This document shows positions 11,755 to 22,587 of a stretch of DNA of 64,000 nucleotides, one piece after another. This DNA is from Siphonodentalium dalli. Lineage: Eukaryota; Mollusca; Scaphopoda; Gadilida; Siphonodentaliidae. How positions within the stretch are numbered: position 1 is the stretch's first letter; each line of letters begins with the position of its first letter. The stretch is taken from contig CP136066.1 of the NCBI GenBank assembly GCA_032622095.1, forward strand, positions 149,885,559-149,949,558, written 5' to 3'. The position numbers and the translations under genes were made by a program. The notes under the pieces are model-generated. The model worked only from the letters and a program-made list of their open reading frames with translations, was not told the origin of the DNA and made no database searches.

Positions 11755-12784
11755 GTTAAAAATTCTCCGGAAAATATCAACTTCGTCTTTTGCATTTGTT
11801 CCCCACCAAGAAGCAAACTGTCCCCTATTCGAAACTAGATATGGTTTATTTTAACAGTGTATAGGCCAACGGTTGGTGGCTAAGTTCAATGTTCAAAAAG
11901 CAGATCGTGTTTCTATAGTTCGCCTTGGACTCGGCACGACATTCACTTTCTATAAAGTCAGGAAACACGCTCAGCGTGATGCGGACACACCGATTAAATG
12001 GTATGTTGAATTGTTGTAAACCGGTCGACTGTGGGCCTTTAATTTAATGCCATTGAACTGCCAGAGTCTCAATACTTTCGGGACACCCTTGTTTTCGTAT
12101 TGGCACATGGGGTACCAACCAAGTTTTTACAAAACGAGTATTATAATGAACACTTTGGTGCTTTCTAAAAAAAAATCTCGCCAATATGGCGTGACCTTTT
12201 TTTTCTAAACGTCATGGCCCTGCATGCATAATTAGCCAATCGCAGGATTTATGCCCCCATAACTACTTTCTTTTCTAATATACTACAGCCATCTTGAGAC
12301 AATGGCTGCGGACACACGTAACACAGCAGCGATGGAATAGCAGGTGTGACATCTTATTACGGCGGAGTTTGGGAGACAATTGGTCGTCATAATTACTATG
12401 CCATTGTCAGCGGTCGCCACATGGCTCGAAAATTGAATTTGCATGATTAAGCCACCAGCGAGTGCACGTGTGATCTCTTTGGCCTATTAACCTGCATGGT
12501 CGCCACGGCGTTACACATGTCATGTACAAGTATCACTTACAGCCATGGATCTTATTTTACTTCAGTCATTACACCATGCCGCGCAGTTTTATTTATTTTT
12601 CCAAAATATGCTATTTATTGTTCTGGACACCATCGACTGAGAGTTTGATGATACACGTGAACCTAATTTAATTTAAGGGATTGTCTGACAAGTGGGAATC
12701 ATGTAATCATTTAGATTATTTCACATATATATGGCAATTGTAAAGAATTATAGAATGGGTCAGTTCAACTCAATGACTATTATC
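11755..12784. other. no gene seen
   Basis: Mostly unique-looking DNA. An ATGGCTGCGG start near 12302 runs only 12 codons. Nothing recognised. Confidence 0.45.
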
Positions 12785-13140
12785 ACCCCACCCCACCCCC
12801 TCGCCCGGTAACCGGAGCGGGCCAGCGATAGCAGAGGAACGGGTGTTAGCAGAGGAGCCAAAATATGTTTTCACACAAATTGGTAATCAGCATAAATAAT
12901 GGAGAAACAATTTGTTTCCCCCTCAGTACACGGATCGTCCATTACGGTAATTCCAGCTTGTTCAGTGCAACGTCGGTACCCTTAATCTTCAAATGACATT
13001 GCCGTCTGCAACACAGAACCGACAGTTCACACACTTGGTGTAAATTATGTAGTCCAGAGTGAACGAGCATTATACTTTGGCATGGCTGGATGATCTGGAT
13101 CTGCAAGTCAAAGTAGAATGAGTCGATCATTTCCACTCAT
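12785..13140. repeat. ~350-bp dispersed repeat, copy 1
   Basis: Diverged match to 19740-20075. Shared landmarks in order: CCGGTAACCGGA, AGCAGAGGA, CAAAATATGT, CAATTTGTTTCC, ACACGGATCGTCCATT, TTCAAATGACATT and TGTAGTCCAGA. No ends with inverted repeats were found. Function unknown. Confidence 0.7.
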
Positions 13141-13426
13141 CTGAATTCCATGATAGCGAAACAAAACGACATTACTTTTTCAATATGAGAACGGGTGATA
13201 GCCAGAGACGTGGCGACAGGGGGTTCTCACCCCCCCCCCCCCAACTTTGGTCAAAATTTTCAACAGTTGGAAATTTCATACCTGCCAAAACATTAGTTGG
13301 AAATTTCACACGAACAAAAGGTTGAAAATGTTCTTGTAGTTTGATTTACAATTTATTGTTTTTGGACCAATATTTGCATATGTTCCTATTTTTTATAAAA
13401 AAAATTGGACAGAAATGGTCGTCAGT

Positions 13427-13985
13427 CAGGGGGGGGGGGGGGGTGAAAACATTTCTTCCGGCACGTATGCCGGGGTGGGTGGGTGGTCAAAGCCACCAAC
13501 AAGCAATTTTTTCCGCAACTAAAAACAAAATTTCCTGCTTGTTTTTTTAGTGTTTTGGCAATGAGTTGGGCTTCAAAACCACTTTGAATGAGAGAAATAA
13601 TGTAATTCTAACTGGTAAACTGACTGCAGGCAGTTATCGTGTTGTATTTTGTTGCAAATTTTGAAATCCAAGATGGCCGCCATGTTTTTTTGGCCGAATG
13701 ACCTCAAAATGACTCATTCCTATTTACATGTCCATGTTAACATCTATGATAAATAGTATGCACAGAAATTCATATACAGCTGTTTACAGTGAATTTCCCC
13801 CCGCAAACCTGTTTTAGTGTTAAAAGGGGGGGGGGGTGGGTGTCAAAAAATGGTCTAAAAAAACTGCCGAAAACGGAAAAAAAATTGGCGGTGGGGGTGG
13901 GTGGGTACAAAAAATAATCGAAAGGGAAAAAATGCCATACGTGCCTGAAATTGTTTTTAGACATCCCCCCCCCCCCCCGCCCCTG
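13427..13985. mobile_element. poly(G)-ended MITE with 7-bp TSD, copy 1
   Basis: 559-bp element beginning CAGGGGG and ending CCCCTG. The exact 7-bp duplication CGTCAGT flanks it at 13420-13426 and 13986-13992. The subterminal inverted motif GGCACGTATG is near 13470 on the left, and CATACGTGCC is near 13937 on the right. The body includes GGTGGGTGGGTGG tracts and a single monomer fragment of the CCAAGATGGC minisatellite (about 13670-13755). The second copy is at 38544-39072. No coding capacity. The superfamily is open: P, Dada or an atypical hAT are possible given the TSD length. Confidence 0.82.
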
Positions 13986-13992
13986 CGTCAGT

Positions 13993-14600
13993 TGGAAATT
14001 TTCCAACCTTAGGGGGGGGGGGTGACAGGTTGGAAATTTCCCAACACTTGGCAAGCTTGTATCCAGGTCCCTCCGTGGGCAGTCAAAAACTTCTAGTTAA
14101 TTTTAGAAAACAATATTGTCATACATTTGGTCAATATTGTCATTGGAATTGTCATCAGTTGGAAATTTTCCAACCAAAGTGGGGGTGTAGGATTTGAAAT
14201 TTCCAACTGTTGGAAGGCTTGAGCCTAGTATAGACGATTGGATTTTGCGATTTTCTTGTTCGGATTTCAAAATTTTCGCACACCGGGCCGTACCATGGTC
14301 GGCCCGGCCTGTCATTGCCCCTACCCGTGGCCAATACAAAACCGATAATTAGTTTAGCAAATATCTTACTGCATTTGGTGAAAAATGGTCATCAATTGTA
14401 GATTTTTCCAACCTGAGGGGGGGGGGGGGGGGGGGAGTACGAGGTTTGAAATTTCCAACACAAGGAAACCTTCAGTTGAGGCCAGTCTAGATGCTAGGAT
14501 TTGCGATTTTCTTGTATAGTTTTTAAAAAAATTCACACCGGGCCGAACAACCATGGTCGGCCCGGGGTGTCCTGGTCTCTTGTCCGTAGCTGTGTGAATT
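13993..14600. repeat. ~245-bp tandem repeat with GTTGGAAATTTTCCAAC and GGGCCG hairpin
   Basis: Two main units (about 14101-14345 and 14346-14580) plus a partial (13986-14055). Each has an inverted TTGGAAATTT…CCAAC pair separated by a G tract, then a TTTTGCGATTTTCTTGT block, then the hairpin CCGGGCCG / CGGCCCGG (14283-14307 and 14538-14565) around a CCATGGT loop. Related fragments occur at 13240-13310 and 20910-20960. Confidence 0.65.
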
Positions 14601-14796
14601 TGTCTGAAATTAGACCACTAGATGTTTTTTGCAAATTTCATGTTAAAATATCTGAATGTTCTCATACCGGGAATAGAAAACCATGGCTTATGAATAAATA
14701 GTAATTAGGCTAGAGCACCAAGGTACAAGGGGGTGGGGGGGTGGGGGTGCAAATGGAATTTTGCAAAACTTGTGTTTGGTCCGATTCTGATTCAAA

Positions 14797-14822
14797 GGGG
14801 GGGGGGGGGGGGGGGGGGGGGG
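14797..14822 (+). repeat. 26-nt poly(G) tract
   Basis: Uninterrupted run of 26 G, the longest of several G or C runs between 13220 and 14822. It could form a quadruplex and is also a likely site of assembly length error. Confidence 0.9.
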
Positions 14823-14949
14823 TGCAGTTGGAATTTCCCAAAGGTGGACACCCCTCAAACGGAAACCCTCTAGCCACATCTGGTGATAGCAACAGTCATA
14901 TTCAATGGGAGTGGGTGATCGCACATGTCATCTACATTCGATGTCAATA

Positions 14950-16065
14950 ATCAGAACAAGTCTAAAGTTTTCGCCAGATATATGTCCCGCAAAAATGAGA
15001 TACTGTTTTGACAATAAGATAAGATAAGTCAGTGGCCAGACACTTGCGTAATTATATGCGCCGATACATAGTATTAATTGTTACAAAAGGGTGTTGTAGG
15101 GCGCCATGCCATTTCTCTCAGACTACCGATTTAGGTCAAACAAATTGTGTTGTATGGTGCCCCTACCACCCAATTTAAATATTCACCCATGATCCAAAAT
15201 GACCACCAAATCAGGCGGGGGAGAAATTGAATGGGTGCCCTATGAGCCCCATCTGGACAGATGAACAGCTTTCCCCACATCATATTTAACAAGATCTTTT
15301 AGATTACAAACTATCTGATATAACCCTAATTTCAATGCCAAAATGCAGTCAAATTCTTAGTCGAAAAATGACCGTAACTCCAGCTGGCAACTCATGTGAA
15401 AATAATTCAACAGAACCTATATTCGAACTTGACCTGTAGTTTCAGCTGGGAAACACATACCAGCTTTGGTTCATATAAAATAATCCGAACTGGAGTTATC
15501 GATTAGAAACAAAAAATCTTAATGGATGGACAGACTGATTACTTGACCTTTTTTTTCAAAAAGGGCTGAAAAGGGCGTATAAAAACTAAATCATCCACAA
15601 GTGTTTTATCGCATGCATATTAAATTCCATTCAACGTATGTGTATTGTATGGCACAAACAACCCGTCTTCACTGTGAATCGGTCATACCGTTTTGTTGGA
15701 ATGTAACAGGCACTAACTAGTTGGAACCAATGAATGCGAGTCTGGGTGACCAGTTGGTTATTGTGGACATAACAGTACATGCAGGCATTGATCAGACCAA
15801 GTTGGTGCACTACTGAATGATATATAAAGTAAATTGATATTATAAGTTGTTTTTATATAGTAAATAATAACGCCTGCCTGCAAAGATTTTTTTTTGCTAT
15901 GTATTGGAAACACAATTTTTTTTTTATTGGACCAAGCTGTCAATTCACAAAATACTGTTTTAAATGGGTTGTCACTTAATTTGCAATGAAGGTTATTTCT
16001 CGATAACTCTTCGTTTGGCAGATGCCAGAATTGTTTATTGCAACTGGGCGACCAATGAAAATTAT
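14950..16065. other. no gene; degenerate 'add-on' repeat at 15350-15600
   Basis: Around 15350-15600 are words such as ACCGTAACTCC, TATTCGAACTTGACC, GATGGACAGACTG and AAAAGGGCGTATAAAAACT. The last is shared with 45965-45980, which indicates a dispersed repeat family. The rest is unrecognised. Confidence 0.45.
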
Positions 16066-16165
16066 NNNNNNNNNNNNNNNNNNNNNNNNNNNNNNNNNNN
16101 NNNNNNNNNNNNNNNNNNNNNNNNNNNNNNNNNNNNNNNNNNNNNNNNNNNNNNNNNNNNNNNNN
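16066..16165. other. assembly gap (100 N)
   Basis: Exactly 100 N, the conventional size for a gap of unknown length. The right side starts directly with an inverted-repeat arm. Confidence 0.99.
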
Positions 16166-16261
16166 AATATTCATTATGACCTGACCTCGATTATAATACT
16201 GAGCGGTGATTGGCTGTTTCTACTATTGCAGTCATGGAAAGGTCAGGTCATAATGAATATT
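16166..16261. repeat. inverted repeat abutting the gap
   Basis: Perfect 22-bp arms, 16166-16187 (AATATTCATTATGACCTGAC…) and 16240-16261, around a 52-bp centre containing TGATTGGCTG. The left arm begins at the first base after the gap, so the element may continue into the missing sequence. Confidence 0.85.
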
Positions 16262-17325
16262 AAAATGAGGCGCTGCGTGATTCGTATATTTACGCACTTC
16301 GGAGACAATATTCGGTGGTTAAAAATTTATCAAATGCTATGTATATGAATGGTTCTGATGGGAGATTGTGGTATTGATTGAAAGATGAATTCTTCGCCGA
16401 TACATCCGTGGCTATAGTATCGTTAGCATTACTGGTGTGAACTGAGGCCTAAATTTGTCCAATTGCTGAGGATGGTAAAAAGGATGAATTTCTACAGTTC
16501 CCCTTGCAGTGTCTATTATACTACCATTAGCGATGAAGCAGGCGCGTATATAGAAGCGGCCGTATATGGGACAGCGCAAAAGGGGGGCAGACAGCGGAGC
16601 GCGTTACACTTATGTGAATAGGACTTGAAACTAGTTGTCACCAACTGTTGTGGTAACGGGAGTCCGGTCGACTCTGAAATTGACTGAATCCAGTAAATTG
16701 GCCAGGTTTCCATACTTAGTCTATAAATTATTATTATTGAAGTAGTGGTCACATTATGGTGTGTGTATTTATCATTGACATTGGATTTTGATAATAATTT
16801 CCAACAACTGTGAGTCAGTGAGTGTGATTTCAATCATTGAATTTGAATCAAATTCATCAATGACATTGTGAATGGATTGAATATTATATTGCGATTATCG
16901 TGAATAAATTCAATAATTGTGAGTCAAAGAATAAACAAAATAGTTTATAATGGCCAATAAACATAAATACTGATGATTTACTAACCTTCTTTTTGTTTTG
17001 TTTTCAGAAATTTCAGATATTTTCAGTTTACAGAAAAGCACGACGTTCGTGCGCCGGTTGCAGTGCTAAAAAGAACTTGCCAGAAACGCACGTGCTAGTA
17101 ATTTATACACGCCGGCTGCAAATAGTTCCCACATCAAATGGAAATAGAAATCGCGGCGTGTAGTTCACACAAGCGCCAATCCAGACAACATAGAAGAGTA
17201 ACTGACATTAACATTTGATTATTACTTCGTATTTAATGAAATTTAGATATGTATAAATAAAAAACAAACAGAACTATTTACCGGAAGTAGCAGGATTATA
17301 TTAGCCGGTGGATGTGAAAGGCAAT
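16262..17325. other. no gene seen
   Basis: Includes a TCAATGAATTGAAT-rich low-complexity stretch (about 16770-16920) and two related GC-richer words, GCGCCGGTTGCAGTGC (near 17050) and CGCCGGCTGCAAATAG (near 17110). No ORF of note. Confidence 0.4.
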
Positions 17326-17414
17326 TTCTGGAACCTTCCTTCGCCTAGAATCTTCTATTGGCGGAAGTGACGACACAGTATTTGGGTTTTCCCTAAGGGG
17401 CATCTATATATAGA
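17326..17414 (+). promoter_or_regulatory. heat-shock-like promoter
   Basis: TTC-tg-GAA-cc-TTC (17326-17338) is a perfect three-unit heat-shock element. GAA-tc-TTC (17348-17355) adds a second pair out of register. An inverted CCAAT (ATTGG, 17357-17361) and AGTGACG follow. A TATATATA box lies at about 17404-17411, in normal proximity for an HSF-driven promoter. No HSP coding sequence lies downstream; the only frame (17454-17636, 60 codons) has no homology I recognise. It could be a chance match, a promoter remnant or a transposon promoter. Confidence 0.4.
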
Positions 17415-17968
17415 TTAAAAGGAAAAACCGTGTCGCGGTGGTGACAATTCTGCGTGATGCGTAGTGATAACTATATATCAAGAAATGGTTGTCAAGAAAA
17501 GACAACGCTTAAAACTAGGATATTTACATATATAACAAACAATTTGAGACACCTAAACAGAACTCTGAGCGTAGCTACTCGCTATATCATATCGGATTTT
17601 TTTGGAAATTGGTCAATTTTGTTAAAATTAAAATAGATCAAATTTAATTATAAAAATAATACTACGTTTCACAAGTTCTTCCATTTTTATACCCATTTTG
17701 TATATTTTACCATCCTGATTACAGGATAGAAAACGTTTGCCGGATTCGTTTCAAGGGTATGCCTATTTCTCGAGCTGTATACGGCCTATGTGCTTCCAAA
17801 ATTGGGCGTAGGCCTAGGCTTATAATATAACATGTGTATATACGTTTATCTAATTTTGGAGCCTAAATTCCTCAGAATTAAGCCTACGCCTACTATATGA
17901 ATCCATATGGTAGGCTACAATGTTTGTTTTAAAAACTAGAGAAAATTAAAGTTTTTTTTTATGTTTTA
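17415..17968. other. no gene seen
   Basis: Sequence downstream of the candidate promoter. The 60-codon frame at 17454-17636 is AT-rich and featureless. Nothing else recognised. Confidence 0.4.
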
Positions 17969-18049
17969 CCCAGATAGCATGACTACGTTGGGCCAACGTT
18001 GGCATAATGTCGGCAACGTTGGCAATAGGTTTGGTTGGGTTAATGGTGT

Positions 18050-18620
18050 TGGCCCTTCGTTGGCCCAACGTATTCCTCCCAACCGTTGGAATTATAACGT
18101 TGGTCCAACGTTGGGTCAACGCGGACGTGCCAACGGAATTTACTGCAGCACATCGGTTGGGTTGACGCTGTTGGCCCTTCGTTGGCCCAACGTATTCCTC
18201 CCAACCGTTGAAATTATAAAGTTGGGCCAACGTTGGGCCAACGCGAATATACCAACGTAATTTATTGGTTTGGTTGACGTTGTTGGCCCAACGTAGGCCT
18301 ATTCCTCCCAGCCGTTGGAATTACAACGCTGATCCAACGTTGGGCCAACGCGAACGTGCCAACGAAATTTACCGCAGCACATCGGTCGGGTTGACGTTGG
18401 TCCTTCGTTGATCCAACGTAGGCCAATTCATCCCAACCGTTGGAATTATAACGTTGGTCCAACGTTGGGCCAACGCGAACGTGACAACGGAATTTACTGC
18501 AGCACATGCATCGGTTGTGTTGACGTTGTTGGCCCTTCGTTGACCCAACGTTGGCCTATTTCTCCCAACCGTTGGAATTATAACGTTGGTCCAACGTTGG
18601 GCCAACGCGAACATGCCAAC
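18050..18620. repeat. ~120-bp tandem array of CCAACGTTGG units
   Basis: Five diverged units start near 18050, 18172, 18283, 18397 and 18528. Each contains GTTGGCCCTTCGTTGGCCCA, CCCAACCGTTGGAATTATAA, GTTGGTCCAACGTTGGGCCA and CGCGAACGTGCCAACG. Nested self-complementary words every 10-30 bp give a strong hairpin potential. Confidence 0.85.
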
Positions 18621-18840
18621 GGCCAACTACAGCTTCATAATAGTCCAATTGCATATGTAGCGTACATACATGTGATATAAATCTCAACGATATGCTGTAT
18701 GTTCCGTAAACAATTAAACGTACAATAAAACATTGCTGACACAATATATATGCTACGATATGTCATAAAACACGCTGGATGTTGTCGGTTGGTATATCGT
18801 TGGCCCAACGTAATGCCAACGTAGATGACGTAGAAAGCTC

Positions 18841-18848
18841 TGACGTCA
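18841..18848. promoter_or_regulatory. full CRE palindrome TGACGTCA
   Basis: An exact 8-bp CREB/ATF consensus in the GC-richer centre of the TA-flanked element, with GATGACGTAG 17-26 bp upstream. A single site can be chance. It is listed because this central segment also has GCGCGTGCAC words and could be the element's promoter. Confidence 0.25.
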
Positions 18849-19044
18849 AACTATACGCGCGTGCACAACGGATCAGGTGTCTGCTTTTCATATTGCGCGC
18901 TTTGTTCTGGTTCTCGTTCAGTGTTGCTGCTGGTATTGATTTTAGCAAATAAAGGATTCAGTTTCTTCAATTTGGAATTCAAGGATTTGTTCGCTCTTTA
19001 GATGCCACCATCGGTCATCGGGTCGCTATCCGAGGTAGGTTTAC

Positions 19045-19193
19045 GTTTGTGAGAAACTACTCTTTTGTGTAAAATTAATTAATTATTTTTCCAATATTTT
19101 TCTCGGAATCACAAAGTTCTGAATGTTTGCCCGGCGTACATATAAGTTATAGCGGGTAATACTTATTAACATGCATAGTAGTTTCTCACAAAC
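19045..19193. repeat. 17-bp inverted repeat inside the CCAACG element
   Basis: GTTTGTGAGAAACTACT at 19045-19061 and its exact inverse at 19177-19193, 115 bp apart. It may be a small nested foldback. Confidence 0.7.
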
Positions 19194-19739
19194 TTGCATC
19201 TGATAGTGACATGGTGGCTGACGGTGGTAACTAAATTATGAACGGATTATTGGATGCCAAAAAACAATAATCCCCAACGTTATGCCAACCAATTTAGTTT
19301 GAGTTCCCAACGTTGTCCCTCCGTTGGGTCAACGTTATGCCAACCAAATGGTTTAGTTTCCAACGTTGGGCCAACGTTATGCCAACCATGTATTCTGGAT
19401 ATCAACGTTGGCCCAACGTTGGGTCAACGCTCTCTATATATCGTCCAACGTCGGCCCAACGTAGGCCCAACACGTTGGCCCAACGTTGACCCAATGAGCA
19501 AAATTACGTTGGCCCAACGTTGGTTGCCCTACGTTGGCCCAACCATTCAGATGTTGGTTGTGCCAACGTTGGCCCAACCATGTCATGCTATCTGGGTAGC
19601 GACTTTCTCTCATTAGGCCTACCCCGCGATTATGCACACATAATTAATTATGGTTACTTTATGCATTTATTGTTGAGAAGACAAAAATATTCTTAATAAA
19701 ACAAAATGTGTCTTTCATTGTATGGATTTAGTCAAATTC

Positions 19740-20075
19740 ACCTCCGGCAACCGGAAAAGGCGATATTGGGAGGACCGACCGGGTGATGGCAGAGGACCCA
19801 AAATATGTGTGTTTTGGTATTTAACGACATAACTAATGGACAAAGTGATATAATATATAGCCGAGACATCCAACAATTTGTTTCCTCAGTACCGTACACG
19901 GATCGTCCATTGTGATATTTCCAGCTTCATTGTAATATGCTGGTAGCCTACCCATAATATTCAAATGACATTATTTTTGCAACACCGAACATCCAGTTTT
20001 CACACATTTTGTGTGATTCTGTAGTCCAGAATAAACAACGAGCATGATACTTATAGCCTATATACACCTATCCCG
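19740..20075. repeat. ~350-bp dispersed repeat, copy 2
   Basis: Same landmarks and order as 12785-13140, in the same orientation, with many substitutions and small indels. An old interspersed family of unknown type. Confidence 0.7.
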
Positions 20076-20339
20076 ACCAAATGTACTACAGAAACAGGGG
20101 ATATAGTAATTAATTTAGGCGATCGCAAATTATAATTAAGCCAGCTACCGTGGATGACAAAATGAAAACAAATTTATGAAGTGTTGTCTCCACGCCCTTG
20201 TAACCATGCACGTCTCTGATTTTATAACCATAAAGTGTGAAATTTTCCGTCCAACATGCAGACGCATACGACCACGTTTTGAGCTCAGTGGATCAAATAA
20301 ATGTGGGCTACTTGCAAATGTAAGAAGTGGGTTACCAAT

Positions 20340-20560
20340 TGGATTGCACTAATTTGCACAGGCGCCATATTTTCCAAACATTTGACCATTTCATTACTGG
20401 AGCTTTCTGAAATGTTGCGAAAACCCTGTGCAAACGCATTCTCGTATAAGAGAATGCATTGGCCTAACAACATTTAACTTGACATTGAAGCCAGTTTATT
20501 CTCTTATATATGCGAGGTTCCATGCATATGGGAGCTCCCGTCATGAAAGGGTTAATGGCT
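20340..20560 (-). repeat. dispersed repeat with TGCATTGG…CACAGGGTTTTC, copy 1
   Basis: Read on the minus strand it matches 37606-37830: TGTTAGG, CAATGCATTCT, GCACAGGGTTTTC and GGCGCC in order. A second, direct fragment with TATATGCGAGGTTCC lies at 20505-20540. Confidence 0.6.
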
Positions 20561-21489
20561 TCCAAAAGTTAGTATTTAGGGGATGCTTGGCCTACTTGGG
20601 AGATTAAATCATTGCCCTCCCATCGACCACATGCAGTCGACTTGCATTCACTGCTTTAAGTCTCCCTCACTTAGAATAGAATATTCCAAACCAATCTCTA
20701 CCAGAGTTGTCTATCTTACCGACGTTCTCCTCTCGTAAAGCACGGAATAAATAACTCCAGGCAAATTCAGGCGTCATTTTAAAAAATAGATTAGCAGTTT
20801 TTGACTGGCTACCGCGGGGAAGAAGCAGGACACCTCAGCTCAGTGGGAGAAAAATTTGAAATCTGAAAACTGCAAAAGCTTAGCATCTAGGCTGACACAA
20901 AGCTCTCCAGGTGTTGGAATTTTCCGACCTAACATCCCCCTCCCAAGGTTGGAAAAATTCAAACTGATGGCCATTTCATTCCATGCAAGATGTTGACCAA
21001 AAGCAGGAAAATATACCACTATAATTGGTATAAAAACAATAAATTCCCCACTAACAATTTGTTGGAAAATCAAACTACGAGAACACTTTCGACCTATTGT
21101 CGGTGTGAAATTTCCAACTACTGTTGTGTTGGGAGCATCTCACTTTGTTTCCGGGGGTACCTGCACGAGGTGTCAATAATCCCTTACTTCAATCATTTGC
21201 CGCTTACAGTCTATTCCTCTTTTCTTTTGGAGTTTTAATGGTTTGTCCTCTCTTTTTGTAGGTTTTTAATGATTTGTCAATTTGGGTTTTGGAACCTTTG
21301 GTGCTGATTCAATGTTGATGTCAGGAAATAATCTGTGTCATGTTTTATTTTTTTATTTATGCAAAATAATTAATAAAATACATACAAGGAGATAACAAAC
21401 ATATAACAAATACACGACAATACTTTTAAAAACAGCTCAATGGCGAACTAATTTAGCGATTGAAGTATTCTACAATTTCGATCTCGTTT
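20561..21489. other. no gene; fragment of the TTGGAAATTT repeat at 20910-20960
   Basis: 20910-20960 carries GTTGGAATTTTCCGACC, C tract and AAGGTTGGAAAA, related to the 14.1-14.6 kb repeat. The rest, including an AT-rich stretch (21330-21450), is unrecognised. It may hold the 3' part of the MULE gene to the right, but I see no further homology. Confidence 0.45.
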
Positions 21490-22084
21490 TCACTGAATAT
21501 TCTCTTGAAATGTCTTAAGAGACGCGTTGACCGCCCGATATGTTCTTCTCTGTGGTTGAACCATGCCGCCACCGCCCACCAGTATAAGTTGAAGTATCGT
21601 CGATTCTGTATATGATTGCTCTTTCTGAATGTGGTCGATCATGTCAAATATGTTCTTGTTCGACAGGAATCCATACACCAGTGGTAACATCATGTTGTCA
21701 ACGAACGCATGCATGTATCGTGTACATCTGATGGTAGAGATTCGGACTCTTGTCGAGGGTACCGCCGCAGAACCAGGTCCAGGTGTCGGCGTCTTGAAGA
21801 AATTGTATATTGCTGGCTGTCGCGAATACCATGATGTCGCCGGAGGTTGTTGTTGAGTATCGTTCTGGTATTTGTATCTCGGTTCTCGCTTTTGGCAACG
21901 TCTTGGCGCGGGAGCGGTATAATGCAGATCGCATGCTGCAAAAGGTCGGAACTCGGCTGATGACTACCGGGTCTACTTCATCTGTTCTGAGGCTGCCGAT
22001 TTCCTCTTGGTATATAGAAGGCACAGGCCTAGATCCACTGCGGACAGACTGTTTGATATCTGCGACGAATGCAATAACCATATC
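21490..22084 (-). pseudogene. MULE-type transposase, exon 2 (frameshifted)
   Basis: Minus-strand exon following acceptor TTTCTTTTTAACAG (AG at 22086-22085), phase 0. The protein reads DMVIAFVADIKQS…, then FATASNIQFLQDADTW, GGTLDKSPNLYHQMYTIHA and, after a frameshift, LPLVYGFLSNKN. This is the start of the MULE DDE domain as found behind FLYWCH domains in animal transposases. The conserved D of the D-G-T-F block is Gly (codon 21764-21766). A tandem duplication GCATGCAT (21707-21714) shifts the frame by 4 bp, so one reading stops near 21700 and the other runs to 21490. The exon stops before the rest of the catalytic domain. Exon 1 is at 33739-33969. A dead transposase copy is the best reading; a domesticated gene is less likely given the frameshift. 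Confidence 0.78.
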
Positions 22085-22246
22085 CTGTTAAAAAGAAATG
22101 GAATTAGATTTGATGTCTATTTTTGTATATAGATATATCAGTTAAATATTATTATAAATTAGAACGCTCTTTATTGTCTGGCGTTTTGTTTAGAGAAGAA
22201 TGGACGCTCTTAATAAGAATTTGAAATAAAAAAATGCACGTGTCGT

Positions 22247-22417
22247 TGTTATAGTATTTGGTTATTTGTGTTATTACGGGTTTCCGTAGTTTTATTTGTT
22301 TTGTATTTTCGCTATTGAGTTATCTATCGTGGATAAAGATCGTTCACAATTGTCTCGTTTAATAATCTTCTAATACACTATATTGGGTCACAGTAATATG
22401 GACATAATAATAATACA
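22247..22417 (+). repeat. 5' LTR of gypsy element
   Basis: 171 bp, TGTTATAG…AATAATACA. Every base I compared matches the 3' LTR at 33561-33731, which points to a very recent insertion or to gene conversion. Confidence 0.95.
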
Positions 22418-22434
22418 TGGTGGCAGCGGTACCC
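22418..22434 (+). promoter_or_regulatory. primer-binding site of gypsy element
   Basis: TGGTGGCAGCGGTACCC starts directly after the LTR with the TGG expected to pair with a tRNA CCA end. I did not assign the tRNA. Confidence 0.7.
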
Positions 22435-22587
22435 AATAATCGCCTATATTATCCATAAGTGAGAGACAGAGCGATTATCGAGTGAAAGTGACTTGAATAT
22501 ACAATCCAATAGCCAATTTTCGTGTGAAATTTCTGCGTGACCTTGACATAGCCTTCGTGGAATTTCCATCTGATCTTGACCTCTACG

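Larger units (their letters stand above)
17969..19596. mobile_element. TA-flanked element packed with GTTGGGCCAACG palindromes
   Basis: 1628 bp. Left end CCCAGATAGCATGAC…GTTGGGCCAACGTTGGCA and right end its near-perfect inverse (about 37 bp). TA duplications at 17967-17968 and 19597-19598 suggest a Tc1/mariner-like or other TA-targeting transposase. It has no ORF of transposase size, so it is non-autonomous. The left half is a tandem array, the right third is a second cluster of the same palindrome, and the centre (18630-19260) is unrelated. Confidence 0.8.

Noticed and set aside
14688-14950. Gly/Pro-rich open frames on both strands
   Set aside because: Translation of the poly(G) tracts; no coding evidence.
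15758-16348. Frames running through the N gap
   Set aside because: The residues are unknown and the frames exist only because N is not a stop.
18050-18620. CRISPR-like regular repeats
   Set aside because: Units are diverged, contiguous, palindromic, and inside a eukaryotic transposon; no constant repeat with unique spacers.
17946-18680. Long overlapping frames on both strands in the CCAACG array
   Set aside because: Periodic palindromic DNA gives open frames on both strands; the peptides are just repeats of PTLGQR/QRWAN type.
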